DNA of 55,747 bases from Sphaeroforma arctica JP610 (Eukaryota; Opisthokonta; Ichthyosporea; Ichthyophonida), in assembly GCF_001186125.1 (NCBI RefSeq), contig NW_014040409.1:72078-127824 (forward strand), given 5' to 3'. Below, one piece after another: positions 14,621-45,206 of this stretch. The translations under genes and the position numbers were made by a program. Below the pieces are notes generated by a model. It was not told the origin of the DNA. It saw only the letters and a program-made list of their open reading frames with translations, and did not search any database. Each line of letters opens with the position of its first letter. Positions within the stretch are counted from its first letter, which is position 1.

Positions 14621-17600
14621 ATGAAACGGGGTGACGACTCTCAGACGCACCAGCCATCACGGAAGTGCATACTAGGATCCGAAATGACGCAGACCACACT
14701 AAAAAAAGATGCCTTGGCTGATCTAATTTCTCAATTACGCTTCGGAGTGGATGTCCGTGATCGTACTTACCACCTTAAAGCGTACAAGCAGGTCTTTGTT
14801 GGCAGTGATGCCGTTGATTTCATCGAAGTCACTGCTGGGGTAACTGATTTGATGACTTTGAACATTTCGCCGCTCAGCACATCCTTTGTACAATCCCATA
14901 CACGCTATGTGAATACTCATAATACAACATAATGAAAATACTCGCAGGCACACAATATATATATATAAATATATATATGTGTGTGTGTGTATACGTACGT
15001 GCAATCGTACGTATGTATGTATACAAATAAACATATATATACATATAGAGGTACGTACGTACGTACATATGTACATACAAACATACATGCATGCATGCAC
15101 ACACACACACTTAAATATANNNNNNNNNNNNNNNNNNNNTCAACTCTATACCTACTGTCTTGTATCTGAATAATTTCGGTATGATTCTGTATTAGATGTT
15201 GTAGTTAATGTAGAACTGTTTTGCATCCCCATGATATTGTCCGATGAATTGAATGCTAGCGGCCATAATTGAACTTTATGTTTTGTGTATTAGTAGAACG
15301 CTCGTGCCTTGAAGGGTATTCGCAATTTTGTTTTCATTATTCGGTACATATATCACTATGAATACAACTCAGCAATGTATGAGTTATCGATATCAAAGTC
15401 CAAAACAGTCAGTGTGCTATCTATGCTCTGGTATGCGCCTCTCATGCGAGCTTCAAATATCTAACAGGTTGGTCGTGCAGAGGCCTTAAACCTTGGAAAG
15501 GAGATGTTCAAGCAAGGTGTATTCGAACACGCGACCGGAGATCACGATCTGAAAGGTAAATATTGTTACTGGCGTGCTAAACAACAATTGTTCTGCTGTG
15601 AATATACCTTAGGCGCTCGCTTGGCGTGTCGCACTGAATTCGCACAAATCCTATCGTGACCTTTTAGGTTTGATCGATTCTAAAAATTTGCTTGATTTAG
15701 TTTAATGAGTCATCAACTTGGCGGCTCTTTTTCATCCTCTCTTATCGATCTACAAGATGCCTACTATTTCTATCGATTCAAGGATGACGTTGCTGTGCAC
15801 ACACTCTTCGGAGACCACCCGTATTTGGTAGGTTGTTCCTTTTGAGTTTTTCGACAAACGATACAAGGAAACCCCGCAACAAATGCTTAAATTTCATATT
15901 ATGTAGATCTCAACGATGTACTTTTGCATTGGTGGTTCTTGTACCGATTCTGGAGGCTTGTTATCTTGAGGACTTAGAGCGTGTTTATGAATATGGTTGT
16001 GGTATTTACATATTTTTCTAATAATTTTGACTCTACTCGAGTCAATCGATTCCCGTACGCTATTCGCACCTACGATTTTTGATGGTTTACAATTGTCTAT
16101 TGTTTTGCAAGTTAGTTCGAATTTTATCGAAATATCAGCTCTATTATAAGATGCAGCAATAAAACTTACAATTTGCCCCCAGGATTGTTTCCGAACATGC
16201 TTATACATTTGATACTTACTCAAGATTTAGCAAGTAGTTGATGTAAATGTCAATTCTCCAAGTTCTGAAGACTCACAGTAGTTTTGTATGCGCTGTGCAA
16301 TATATTTATTCTTTTGAATCTAGGATCATCACAGCTTATTCCTCTCCAGTCAGAATATTGGTTAGTCTACTTCCAGCTAAAAAGATGATGTTGCAAAACG
16401 TGACAGCCTGAATGAACCATGTCCTCAACTGAGACTATCACACCACCCCTATACCTATGCGCACTTCACATCATTATAGCAAGGGGAGGAGAATGTGGTA
16501 TCAAGTCCGTCACCCTTCACAGGCCACGATTACAATGAAAAGTACAGTGATACTTTGATGGAAACTCTTGACTGGCTGGAGGTCAGCCCACTAGATGTCC
16601 ACAACAACAAACTGCTGTCGAATGTTCACCCCACACAGTACAAAAGTATGTCATGATGTTTCATCGATACCATTTCCAGGTCATTTATTGTGATGTTTTT
16701 CGCTGATATGGGTTTTTTTGCGAGCCATTAATTGAAGCAGCGATATGGATCCAAATATCGCATTTTCAGCTTGTTGCTAGGGCCCAATATTCAATGTTCT
16801 CTGTGCACGCATACTTTCTAGATCCCTCCCCGCAACCAAATTATAACATGGTGGTAATAGGTGCTGGCGCTGCTGGTCTCGTTACCGCTATCGCTTCAGC
16901 AGGTGTTGGTGCCAAGGTATGATTGTGTAATCTTTATACCTGCTATGCGTGAACACACTGATTCTACGAATTTACCTACGTGATTCTGCTTTCGCTTGCT
17001 CTTTACGCTATTATAAAGCAGAAGTAATGCTTCCCTCAATGTTTTTATCCGTGTATACATATTTTTTTGAACTCGCCCGGTACTGTTAAGAGAGTCAGCG
17101 AAGCGTATGCTTTAATTGAATGCTATCTTACGCTCCAGGTTGCAATCATCGAAAAGCATCTAATGGGAGGAGACTGTCTCAATGTAGGCTGTGTGCCGTC
17201 CAAGGCGCTCATCCGTGCTGCAAGGGCTATCTACGAAGTTAAGAATAGTGAGCAGTTTGGCATCACCTGCAGTGATGTCAAGGTTGATTTTGGCAAAATC
17301 ATGGAGCGCATGCGTCGCCTGCGTGCGCAGATTAGTGATGTAGATTCTGTACAGCGCTTCTCAAAGGCCGGTGTTGATGTTTACATTGGGGAAGGGAAAT
17401 TCACCAGCAAGAACACTGTCGAGGTATGTCATCTATATGAAGCCTGTGAAAGTAGCAGATTTATGTGAGTAACCTGCCTATCATGGCGTTTGTGATCATA
17501 AGAGAGTGAGATTTAGAAACCAGTCGTACAGTGAAGCAGAGTCAGCACTCGTATTTTTGCAGAGGGCTCACATTTACATAGATCTGGCGATGTAAACTTT

Positions 17601-19378
17601 GGCATCATCTGGTTGAAGTGCTCAAGCGCCTGTATAAATACGATATGCGGGCGATCAGTGAGTCTGAGCGCATGCAAGCTGAATTCTGTACACGTTGACA
17701 GTGAGGACCTCAGATCTTCATCAAGTACATGTATACGAACTAATATCTAGGTGAACGGGCAGACATTGAAGTTCTCCAAAGCTTGTGTTGCCACCGGTGG
17801 ACGTGCAGGCGTACCGGCTATCCCCGGTATCCAGGACATCAAGTTCTTAACCAACGCAACACTATTTAACTTGACGGAACTGCCCAAGCGTTTCGGTGTA
17901 ATTGGCACTGGTGCAATTGGATGCGAAATGGCCCAATCTTTCCGAAGATTTGGATCTGAAGTGTCACTTTTCGGTCGTTCGGGTCATCTTTTGGGAGCAG
18001 AAGAACAGGATGCCATCGATGCCAGTATGTAATTTCGTAGCGGTCGATTTGCAAATATGAAACCGTATCGGCGCAATGGGCGCGCTTATCTACTGTTTTG
18101 TTGTAGCATACATGTTTTTAATCATGTCATAAACTACTCATTTTGCAGTCACTAACCAGTTCGAGAAGGAAGGTATCAAGCTCTATCTATCGTCTGACTA
18201 CGAACGCATCGAGAAACGCGAAGGCGCCGAAAAGGAAACAGAGATCGTTCTACACATGAAGAATGGAGACAAATTTGTTTTCGACGAGCTTCTGGTTGCT
18301 GCTGGTCGTGTGCCTAATGTTGAGAACCTCAACTTGGATGTTGCAGGCGTAGACTTTGATAAGAAGACTGGCGTCGTTGTCAACGATTACCTGCAAACAA
18401 CCAACTCCAATATCTACGCTGCGGGAGATATTTGCTTCAAGTACAAATTCACCCATGTGGCTGATTTCTTGGCGCGTATCGTGGTCCGAAATGCCCTCTT
18501 CTTTGGTAAGAGTAAGGCTTCTGATCTGTTGATCCCCTGGGCGATTTACACCGAGCCCGAAGTCGCACATGTGGGCTTATATGAGAAGGACGCTATTGCC
18601 AAGCACGGTTCCGTTGACGTCTACAAGCAGAGTATGTCGTCTTTTGAAGTTCTCTAATTCTAGCTCGTAGACTGTTTCCCTTATTCTACTTCGAAATGAA
18701 GCCTCATCTTCGAAATACAAACAACAATTTCTATTTATTCAAAGAAATGGACGAGGTGGATCGAGCAATTCTCGAGGGCGAAACGGAAGGCTTCGTCAAA
18801 GTAGTTACCAAGGTATTTGATCCGACCGGAAAACCGTTGAGCGCATTTCCCATTTAATTGACCCAACGTTTAGGTACTGAAATTTTAATGAGCTGTTTTC
18901 AGCCTGCTATCAACGAATTTTCAATCACATATTGTGGTATCAGAAAGGATCTGCTGATGTCATTGGTGCCACAGTGGTTGCTGGACATGCCGGAGACATG
19001 ATTTCCGAGCTCACTGTTGCAATGGCGGGGGGTGTAAATCTACAAGCCCTGTCCACGATCATCCATCCATACCCTACTCAAGGTACTTGTGTTTTCAGTT
19101 GTGCGCTCTTGTACTCTATTGTGCTCACGTTTCATGAATGAACTGCACAATAGGCAATAAAATTCTATTATTTGTTTTTCATTGAACGGAAAATTGATAG
19201 CAATTTAATCTTAGTACCTCTATCTACGATTACTCAGTGCATACAACTCAAATTCTGAATTATATTTTTGCTACAAACAGCCGAGGCTATCCGCAAAATT
19301 GGGGACCAATACAATCGTACAAGGCTGACACCGGTGGCGAAGAAGCTACTCAACGGTTTATTAGCGATTCAGCGATAA
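14621..19378 (+). CDS. DEP domain fused to MerA-like pyridine nucleotide-disulfide oxidoreductase
   Basis: Twelve exons join in frame to 672 residues: 14621-14839, 15468-15555, 15757-15827, 16324-16360, 16484-16645, 16822-16916, 17139-17423, 17751-18024, 18149-18631, 18745-18812, 18944-19082, 19281-19378. Residues about 30-130 form a DEP domain (LISQLRFGVDVRDRTYHLK, VGSDAVDFIE, ALNLGKEMF, YYFYRF), usually a membrane or receptor docking module. After a linker, residues 195-672 are a complete flavoprotein disulfide reductase: FAD motif VVIGAGAAGL, redox pair Cys237/Cys242 in GGDCLNVGCVPSK, NAD(P) motif GVIGTGAIGCEMA, second FAD motif IYAAGD, and the dimer-interface active-site His in HPYPTQAEA. 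It resembles MerA-like eukaryotic proteins but lacks the heavy-metal N-domain and the C-terminal Cys pair of true mercuric reductase, so mercury reduction is doubtful. Exons 4 and 5 are the least certain. A 20-N gap lies in intron 1. Confidence 0.92.
14952..15119. repeat. Microsatellite with GTAC/CATGCATG runs
   Basis: TA, TG, CGTA and CATG simple repeats in intron 1 of the DEP-MerA gene, running directly into an assembly gap. Confidence 0.9.
15120..15139. other. Assembly gap of 20 N
   Basis: Twenty unspecified bases inside intron 1 of the DEP-MerA gene. A fixed 20-N size usually means the true length is unknown. It separates only the first DEP exon from the rest, and the reading phase across it (phase 0 to phase 0) is consistent. 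Confidence 0.99.
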
Positions 19379-20039
19379 ATTTTCTTCAGCACTGTAAAAT
19401 GGCGAAAACGGCGGTGCAGCAGGAAAGCAAAGGCTAATATATTGACACTCAGGTTACTGAGAGCTAATCGTACCAATGCAGTGGAGTAGAGTCAAAAAGC
19501 GAACTGCTCTATGAACGTCAAATCCTCGCACTTTTAACTTGTAATATGCAAAATAAGACGTACTGATTATGTTGGTCGCGTGCTTCATGCATGTTCCTGA
19601 CAAACGATTAAATTGCCAAAACATGCAAGGCTAGTGCACTCAGGGTAGTATATGATACCCGCCATGAACGCCGGTTACTGCAGCCCAAATTGTGAACGCT
19701 TAGCATGCACTGTACCTTTTCAAAGAAGTATGAGACCAGGGTTGTGTATTTTATATTTGATTGATGAAGGGTATATACTTTAATATGTCAGTCTGTAATC
19801 GATACCCCGTCCCGTGATGGTACTTTTTGTCCGGTACGAACAGATATCCCGTCGGTAGAGATATTCTATCCTTTACATTTATGTTCGTCGCAACAGTGGT
19901 TCATAACCGTAATAGCCCAGCGCTGTGAAGGTCGCCGCATGTTTCTACTGGAGCCAAGCCAGAGCTCACAGGTTGGAGGTGCTTTAAATCGTTTGATATT
20001 TTTGCGCTGCACATGGACCGTGAATGTCGCGAGATGTCG
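19379..20039. other. Convergent intergenic region, no gene recognised
   Basis: Lies between the stop of the DEP-MerA gene (plus) and the stop of flotillin (minus). It should hold both 3' UTRs. I see no open frame with family resemblance. Confidence 0.6.
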
Positions 20040-23000
20040 CTATCTTGTAGCAACATTGCGGGTGGACGTGTTATTCATACCATCGTGAATCAGCTGCGGT
20101 AAAAAAAACAGGATTCATTTCAGATCAGATTTAGACTTTTTTAATAAAATTGGCACTTCGAATGTGATATTTCAGCAGAAGCAAAATGAGAAAGTAACTA
20201 ATCAGCAAAATGTGATACACATTTGGGTACATGAATAGTCTTTGCTTGCTTACCTTTGTGATGTCCAATCCAGTCACCTTATTCACAACAGCAGGCAGTT
20301 GGGTGATGATCTCGACGATCTCAGAAGTCAACCGAGCCGCACCAATGTCATCATCATCCGCACTTATCATTGTCAACTTATTCATTTGTGCAATAGGTGC
20401 CGCGACTTCTGCTGTGACCTACCCGAAACAAATCGCAAACAATTGTGCATATGGTGAGAAAATCTTTCGAAAGCTGGAGAACCGCGTCTTCAAAGGTGCA
20501 AGGTTTCAATACAACAACGTAGAAATATGCTTTGAGACGTTGTTTCGCGGAGATCCATCAACACTGTGTATAATATGAGGCTTACCTTTGGTAGTACAGA
20601 GAAGGTCATGTCAGCTACAGCTGCGTTGCCATAGCGATCCCAAGCCTTCGCGCGCGCTTCCATAGCTTGTGCCATAGCCTCTCCCTCTGCTTGTATAGCC
20701 TGTGCCTCGGCGTCCCCTTTGAGCTGTATAAATGAGAACAAATATGCAGGAATGAGCAACGGAGCAGTTAAGATACTCTACACGATGCTGCATACACCTA
20801 TGTCTAAAGACATTTTACATTCTGAATCGAAAAAAGTTTAACTGAATGGTACCCTACCTTGATCGCATGTGCTTGAGCATCACATCCTGATTGGAGCTTT
20901 GCCCTGTAAAGTAAACAATATGAGTCTTTGAGTATACGACAACGAATCTCTGGGAGAAACGCAAGCATCAAGGAAGGGGGCACGCATGCGCTGCCCAGGA
21001 AAACCTTGATTGCAAAGGAGGTAGTGATAATCAATAACATAATTATCAGAAGAAGTCGATACTCCACTCACTTCATCGCTTCTCCAAGAATTGTTTTCTT
21101 CTCGCACTCGGCGGCACTGGGAAGATAAATCTCACTCTGCAAAGCCATCTCTTTTCTCAGAGACTCTTGCTTGGCCAATTCGATTTGCATTTGCTTCTCG
21201 ACAACCATTACATTCATTTCTTCTTCTTTGATTCTTTGTTGCGTTTTTGCGTTCTCCAGATTGTACGCAAGTGTCGCATCAGCCTCTACGGTATTCACCT
21301 GGTGGCGTACAATGAGTTTAAGTCTGGGGTGAACACTTAAAAAATATTTTCAGTACGCTAAAGTATCTTTCAGTACATCACAGGTCAACCCCATACCTAT
21401 CCTCTTGTGGAATATAACTCTGAACACTGACGAAAACAACGCGTGAGATACAAAGGAGAATACTACGTAAATGGACCATACTCTGCTGTTATATTCCTCT
21501 TGGGCAACATTGTAGTCACGTTCTGCTGACGCGATAGCAGTGTCGCATTGATATTTAGCAGCCAATCTTTCTTCTTCTGCTTTTGCTTGCTGCAATATAA
21601 GAAGTGTGTAAGATTGGTTAAAGATTGGTTACAAAATGCAAAAAGATACTCGTGCCTGTCGCAGCGAATGCAGACCTTCAACCATTAGTGCACGTTAAGA
21701 GTCTCAGAGAGCTAGCAACAATTATTTATATACAGAAGGGTATTATACCGAGCCTATAATATGATTTTTTTTATAGCACCGACAGATAAAGTTGTCTGAG
21801 TCTCGAGACCTCAAGTTCAGAAAGACATACTCTGATTGATGCATCCCGTTCAGCTTCTGCAGTTCCAATACGTGCGTCGGTTCGGACTTCGGCAGTTCGT
21901 TTTTGCCCGAGTGACTGATAGCATTACAGGAGCAAGTGAAATCAGTGAATCAGCTCACCAACCAAACCTGATTGTGCTCAAAAGCCCCCCCCCCCGCAAG
22001 AAAAACCCCAAATACGACGCGGCAGCTTACTCGTGCAGTGCTTATGCCAGACTCTGTGGTAGGACCACTTACAACTCACCTCAAGATAGCCATTTGCATC
22101 TCTAACATCTTTTAGCGTGTACGATACAATTGTGATACCCATCGCTTGCAAGTCTGGCGATGCAACTCTGTAGACAGCCTCTGCAAACTTTTTTCTATCC
22201 ATGTAGATCTCCTCAACTGTCATGGTCTGCGGTCAGTGAAGTGAAGGGGAAAGTGTATTAGCAATCGGACTGAGGTCCATCTCGACAGGTATTCAAGAAC
22301 CACACGAAGCCTACCTAGGCACATTCGAAAAACCAGACTATACAGCTGAATTGTACCTTTTTTGAAAGGACAATCCAGACAAACCTCGTCATACCGTTCT
22401 AAATTACAAAACGACAGTGACCCGAATGATAAATCAGCATTTGTCATAGGCCTTTCCGAAATGCTCGGCTGCCAAAGTGATTTTTAGAGGCACATTGTAC
22501 TTCATTTATAGAGGCATTTTGTACTAAAGACGAGTATAAACATATATCATGAATGAGAACACATCATGTGCACACTATATACATCCTGAAACTATAGGTA
22601 ACAATGATCTAAATCGGGTTGTTATTCACTTGTATTTATCAATACACAAGTCCATAGATTAGAAATCCGAAACTATGAATTCATATACCGATACCCTCGC
22701 TTCACGTATAAATTAGGTCCACACCATACAATAACAGATCTGGTGCGGAACAAGTTCCGACATTGATTCAAAAACCAAGGTACCCTTCGTGAAATATAAT
22801 CAAATTACTACACATAGACAGTCTCAGTTTTGCAATCATATACATACACCTATAATTTAAATTTATTTAACACAGATGCATGAGATACGAATCAACTTAC
22901 ACCCATGATAGCACGTTGATGCCCCTCTAGCGTTTGCATTACTATGCTTTCGATCTCACTCGGGTTCTTGCCCATGAAGTGCTGTGAATGTTCGAGAGGA

Positions 23001-24700
23001 TGGATTGATTTCCGGTTAGAGATCCGATGGGGTAATCGAAAATGATAAACAGTTTACAGGGTTCAAAATGTTTCAAATGAGTCAAAAGAATTGCTTGAAA
23101 TACCTGACACGCAGCGGCCCTCATTTCGGCGAATTTGGCCTCCACTTTAACCTACGTGGCATGGATACAACACAGAATAAGGTCAGTGATGGATACGGCG
23201 CTGGTCCATCTGCGTAATTTCTATCTCACTTTCATTTCTACTGAGCAAGACTAGGCATGAGATGAAGGTTCACTCGCGATAAACCAAATTAATCGTGGAA
23301 TAGGTCTATTGCTTAAACCGTACATGGGTGCAGAAACTGTGTTTATGCTCTGCAGAAACGGGGACAGAGTTCGAAGTAAATTTAACGAAGCCGGCTTTCT
23401 CCAACAATTACGAATAACATATATACGCTTGAAGACATATGTAATGGAAATATTTCATACAGTTTGACACGTACTAATATTGTCATTGTCAGTTTTCATT
23501 GTCGCCAGCAGAGGAAACACAGAACTTGTAAATTGTGCGAGTTGTTGGTACATTAGCGGATTTTTGGACGTGTTTTTATTGACTTGCGGACACCGAACTG
23601 GAAGCAACACAGCCAACATCACATTCAACTGGGAAGATCATTAACTCCATATATGCATTCATCCATTGTCTTATACCACATCTACATCTTTCGTGATCAC
23701 AACCTACCTGTGCAACACCCGACACAGATATCTTCACACCCTCCTGAGATAAGACTTCACGAGACTCGATGATGGCTGTCATGATATTCAGAGGCAACCT
23801 GCAACATTCGACATAGAAATATATGAGCGTAGACGGGGCACAAGGCATCTCCTATAATAGCTGATCCTTTTTTATATTTGATATAGTCGTAAACCCCTTT
23901 ACGTTCGATACTCCAGCCCAACTGAAAGTTTAACTCTTGTCGCTTAGCGCAACGGTCCGGACGTGCCAGATTATTCGACGATTTGTGTTAACTAGGATGT
24001 TTACAACTTGTGATACGCCGGCAGGGTGTTCGGTATGAAACAATCGTTAAACGCACAAGCACGTACTGCGCACATTGTACTCACTCACTGTCCGGAATAA
24101 TACTAAAGTCGTTCGAATAAATACATACTTTTGAACCTTCTGGCACCATGGCCATACCCAGGTACGCCCTCCGGTGATGTACTTCGGTTCAGAATGGCAG
24201 GCCCCTTGAAAAAGCAAAAATAATACGAAGTACACTTACTTGAGTGTTGAGGCCGCTTGGGTGGGTACTAGTTTGAGAACAATTTGCGCATACATCAGCA
24301 TATATTCGATGGCGATCTTTATTCGCAGCGGTATGAAGTATCTTTAGGACTGCTAATAACAACATCAAAAATGGACGCAAGTTGTGGGTTTCTCAGCCCC
24401 AAACGCCATTTATTCCGTGCAGCTTCTATCAGGTCAGGCATCGGTAGTTGCTTGCAGCTCTATATCAGTTGTGGCAGTGTACATACCGTGATGATTATTC
24501 ACGGAGAAGATGTCATACGTGTAACGGACTGCACTACTGAAGCTGGTCGAAGCAGACTCGCTATCCTAATCCGGAAACTGAACTGGAATCAGATTAAGCA
24601 GGCACCTAACAAATCCCTAAGCTTACAATGAAGATATAAAGCACTTACCAGACACCACCATTATTTGATTGGGAGAAACCCCCTTGAATCCACAACCCAT
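20040..24700 (-). CDS. Flotillin, complete
   Basis: Membrane-microdomain scaffold on the cytosolic face of plasma and endosomal membranes. Thirteen exons: 24649-24700, 24129-24204, 23708-23798, 23104-23151, 22901-22981, 22080-22226, 21831-21914, 21482-21589, 21072-21298, 20858-20903, 20586-20723, 20254-20418, 20040-20093. They join in frame to 438 residues, near the 428 of animal flotillins. Residues 1-175 are the SPFH domain ([38 protein letters not shown]). Residues 190-350 are a Glu/Ala-rich coiled coil with the family's EA repeats ([19 protein letters not shown]). The C-terminus carries [17 protein letters not shown] and VTGLDITK. It starts MGCG, giving a myristoylatable Gly2 and a candidate palmitoyl Cys3, as in flotillin-2. 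An acceptor AG sits one base before the ATG, so a 5' UTR intron is likely. The last exon (17 residues) is less certain. Confidence 0.95.
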
Positions 24701-26244
24701 CCTGCAAGGCGATAGTTAATATACACTATATAGTCTATGAAAATTTCGGAACAGAACCGTGTTTGCAGTTAATGCAGACAGCGGTTGTGAAGCAACAGGT
24801 CGACGCGATGACATGACTTCAAGAAAGATCAAGCGCAACTCAACAAGTGAAGTATTTAAAATATTTATGTACTCAAAACTCAAGTCTCAACTACGGCTTT
24901 TTTTCATTTCACCCAGATCTTTCATTAGGTGCGAATGTTCACGCTTGAAAGCAATGAAAACCATTAAAACTTAACTTATAGAAAATTATTTATTCGTCAA
25001 AACACAAATTCATAATGTCATTGGACCAGTAAAACCAAATACAAATATTGATAATTCAATACATATCCAATATTTCACCATCGAAATGATTCAACACACA
25101 TAAAGATTCGAAACTTCTCTCTGGCGTATTTATTCTGAAGACAAACCAGAGATATCTGTGCCAATCAAATCCTTCGATTGTTCCAAAATATTTTGGCGGG
25201 CTATATACTCTCGTTCTTTTAATACACTGGAGCCAGGCAACTGACATGCATTGACCTCGGACATTAAATATATTGTACACGAAAGTGATAAGTCTAGGTG
25301 ACCCAAGATTCGTAGCTATTTGTTGTATGCCGTGCTGTGCGTAGTACACTATTTACCTACAGTCCTGCACTATTAGGGGTAGCAAGAACCACGTTGTACA
25401 CGTAAGTGCTCGTGATTCGTAACACTACGTTCTAACAATCGAATACAAGCTGATAGCTACAAAACCCCATAGTCGTCTGTGTTTGAAGTTTAAACGCTCT
25501 AATCATTTACTCACAAAACCACGGTGATTGATATGGGTATAGTCAGTCATTGCAGCCGATGAATCAGTTAAAGGATGGGCCGACTGGAAAGGAAAACATA
25601 CCCACGAGACATACTAAGGTGTGTATTGTCAGGATGTACTCGTGTAGTGTGGTATCAGTTCAGTACGTATAGTCTGGTAGTATACTGTGTAATGTTGTAA
25701 TATAATCTGTAGTATGATATTGTATACTGTAGTGTATCAGCGCAGTGCGTTTCGTAGATCATCTCGTCTCGTCCATATCATACATGGTATCGCAGCTCTT
25801 TCTTCTTGTACGCCTCCCACTCGAATATAGTCCCCGCATTGTGAAACAGTGCTACAGTCAAACGTACCTTTTTTCCTCGCTGAAGCGGTAATAGTAGATC
25901 ATATATAATCTTCTTAGAGCAGTCTAAGCGTGTTAGAATTCATCTTGCACCAGAATTTATACACCAGCAACTCAACCCTTTTATACAAGTTCAGCAATTG
26001 TTTGCAAATCTGAACGAGCATGCTAGGGTGTCACAATTTAAAACATGCAGTTATTGTATCGCCGTTCACATGCGCTGCATGCCGCATCAATCATAAAATC
26101 TCGGTAATACTTTTTAATCCTGACTGATCTTTACTCTGTTGTCGCAATTCACAATATTTGACAATATAGTTGCTTCAGCGCCGCACCCATGTCACGCAGG
26201 GAGGGAAGCTAGTTGCCACCCCTCTGCGCGACCATGACGCCAAA
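24701..26244. promoter_or_regulatory. Divergent intergenic region, flotillin and BLM-type gene
   Basis: About 1.5 kb between two divergent starts, containing the 5' UTR intron of flotillin and both promoters. TGTAGT/GTATAC-rich low-complexity sequence lies at about 25630-25745. No convincing coding exon is seen; open frames up to about 97 codons lack family resemblance. Confidence 0.5.
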
Positions 26245-37192
<10,948 letters not shown>

Positions 37193-39127
37193 TATGCTAT
37201 TATATACGAGGCACGATTCAGGATACAGTTCAGGATACAGTGGTTCTGCCACTAGCGATTGAGAGTGCCCCACCACAATCCACCCATTTCTAGAACGCGC
37301 GCGTACATTTTGTTCGTGGATATGGTTTTTCGGCCATTGCGAGCGGCAAGGGAGATACAATTCGATACTGACGGCATAACGCCCTATTTCATTCTCGTCC
37401 GCATAGCAACCCGCGAAATCAGGTGCGAGCAATGGGATCACGCTAATGGTCCCTGGCTCGAGCAAACACAAACTGTTCCGACCTGCCGGCTGAGTACGTG
37501 GCTTGGGCTCTTCTTACCAGCAATACAGTAAACATTCAAAAGCGCTGGCGATAAATTTCCTATCAGTGTGGCTATAAAAATACCCGCGCCTCCCGCCAAA
37601 TCACGTGCGGTTGATACAGTTTCTCTTAAAATACCGTGCTCGGACTTGCTTCCTTCATCTGGAGTTTAAATGGCGAGATCAAGCACCAGGTGTACTCGTG
37701 ACCTACGACAGCTCCTTGTACGATTCGTTTCTATGAAGACAGACGTGCACCTGCAGTAAACTCCGTGCAGTACTAGGCAGTCGGCGATCCTTCCACCGGA
37801 AGTTTTAATCATTTTCCAACATCAACAATAGCTTTAAATAGGGCACTCCTGGTTGCTATCATAGTAAGATGGAGTATCTCTGCTGCTTTTGTGGATCGAA
37901 ATCGATGATCTCTTCGACTGCAGGCTATCGCTTATCCGTACCTGGTCTAAGTGTATTCCGGTAGGCGATTGGAAGGGTAGACTTGTGCAACCCAATAGAC
38001 ACATGAAGCAAGTACAATCGCGATAACCTGAAGGACTATGGTTATAATGTATATCGGAATGCGTCGTGTATTCAGTCGAGGGCTACCATCATCGAGCGTA
38101 TTCAGCTCTGCGTGGCTACACTCACCTTTGATTTCAGGTGTTTTGACAAATAAAAGATCGACATAGTATGCAATATATCAGGCAGCGAGCCCCAAGTGAT
38201 CCGAATAAAATATTCCTCAATAAGAAATTCTAAAGTATTCTAGGCCTTGAACAGCTCGAAACTTGGATTCGGTACATTTGTGCCCAAGCATCCATTCACG
38301 TGCGGCAACATCAAAATCAATTGTTGCATAGGAAGCCCTATCACTGCCGTCTCGGTCCAATACATTCTAGACTCTCTGATACAATTTGTTTCTGTTTGTA
38401 GTAGAAATACACGTCAGGCCGAATAGACGTTGCCTTGACTAGTGCTGCAACCCATACTTAAACGTGTGTAAGTATGTAAAATTTCTTCTTGTTGTACACA
38501 GACAATAGCCTCCCGTTCTTTTTACAGGTTGTTAAGCACGGGCCTCCGGGAATCCATAATACTGGTAAAACCCTATAACTCTACAACTATTGAATGCTCC
38601 AATAGCTTCTTTTACAAAAAATGATTAGAGAGGGGTATACTGTCTACATATGAAGAAACAGTATTTATTATATTTATATATTCATATTTACATTGCCGGC
38701 ATATAGTGCTTTTTTCAGTCTGCCTGTAAGTGTAATAGTGTATTGGAGCAGGATTAGCCGATGCTTCAATTACACTTCGACACTCCAACCGGTGTCATAG
38801 ACGGGTGCACATTGACCACGTTGTAGATTTTCTTGTTCTAGGATGCGGTTTGCAATTACCGGGCGTGGATGGCCGCGGTGTCTCTATCAGAGCGTACAAT
38901 TGTAAGTTAAATACTCGCGATGCATTGTGATTATTAATACGGATAGAAACACGCTCAGGTCGGTCTAAGTATTGTAAACCCTCTCTCGAGTATCAAATAT
39001 CAATAAATTGACTTTTATAATAGCATAGCTGAGTCTGTTTATTTGCCACTCGCTATGACTGGAACTGAAAAAGATACAAAGGGTTTGCCCACAGAGTCCC
39101 TATTGTATTTTGCACTTTACCGCGCAG
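37193..39127. other. Region between the two RecQ genes
   Basis: About 1.9 kb with the 3' UTR of RecQ-A and the promoter and 5' part of RecQ-B. The long acidic N-terminal region of RecQ-A has no recognisable counterpart here. A possible first exon of RecQ-B at 37670-37689 (MARSSTR-, phase 2) would join in frame to the exon at 39128, but its donor GTGTAC is weak. Confidence 0.5.
37571..37607. promoter_or_regulatory. Candidate RecQ-B core promoter: TATA-like, E2F-like and E-box motifs
   Basis: Within 37 bp lie GCTATAAAAA (37571-37580), TCCCGCCAAA (37591-37600), whose reverse complement TTTGGCGGGA is a perfect E2F site, and the E-box CACGTG (37602-37607). A possible start codon follows at 37670. 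Clustering of three known motif types at a plausible distance makes a promoter reasonable but unproven. Confidence 0.45.

Positions 39128-45206
<6,079 letters not shown>

Noticed and set aside
24284-24631. Plus-strand open frame of 115 codons
   Set aside because: It sits mostly in flotillin intron 1 on the opposite strand, has no splice partners and no family resemblance.
25056-25349. Minus-strand open frame of 97 codons upstream of flotillin
   Set aside because: No motif or matching exon, and composition like the surrounding AT-rich DNA.
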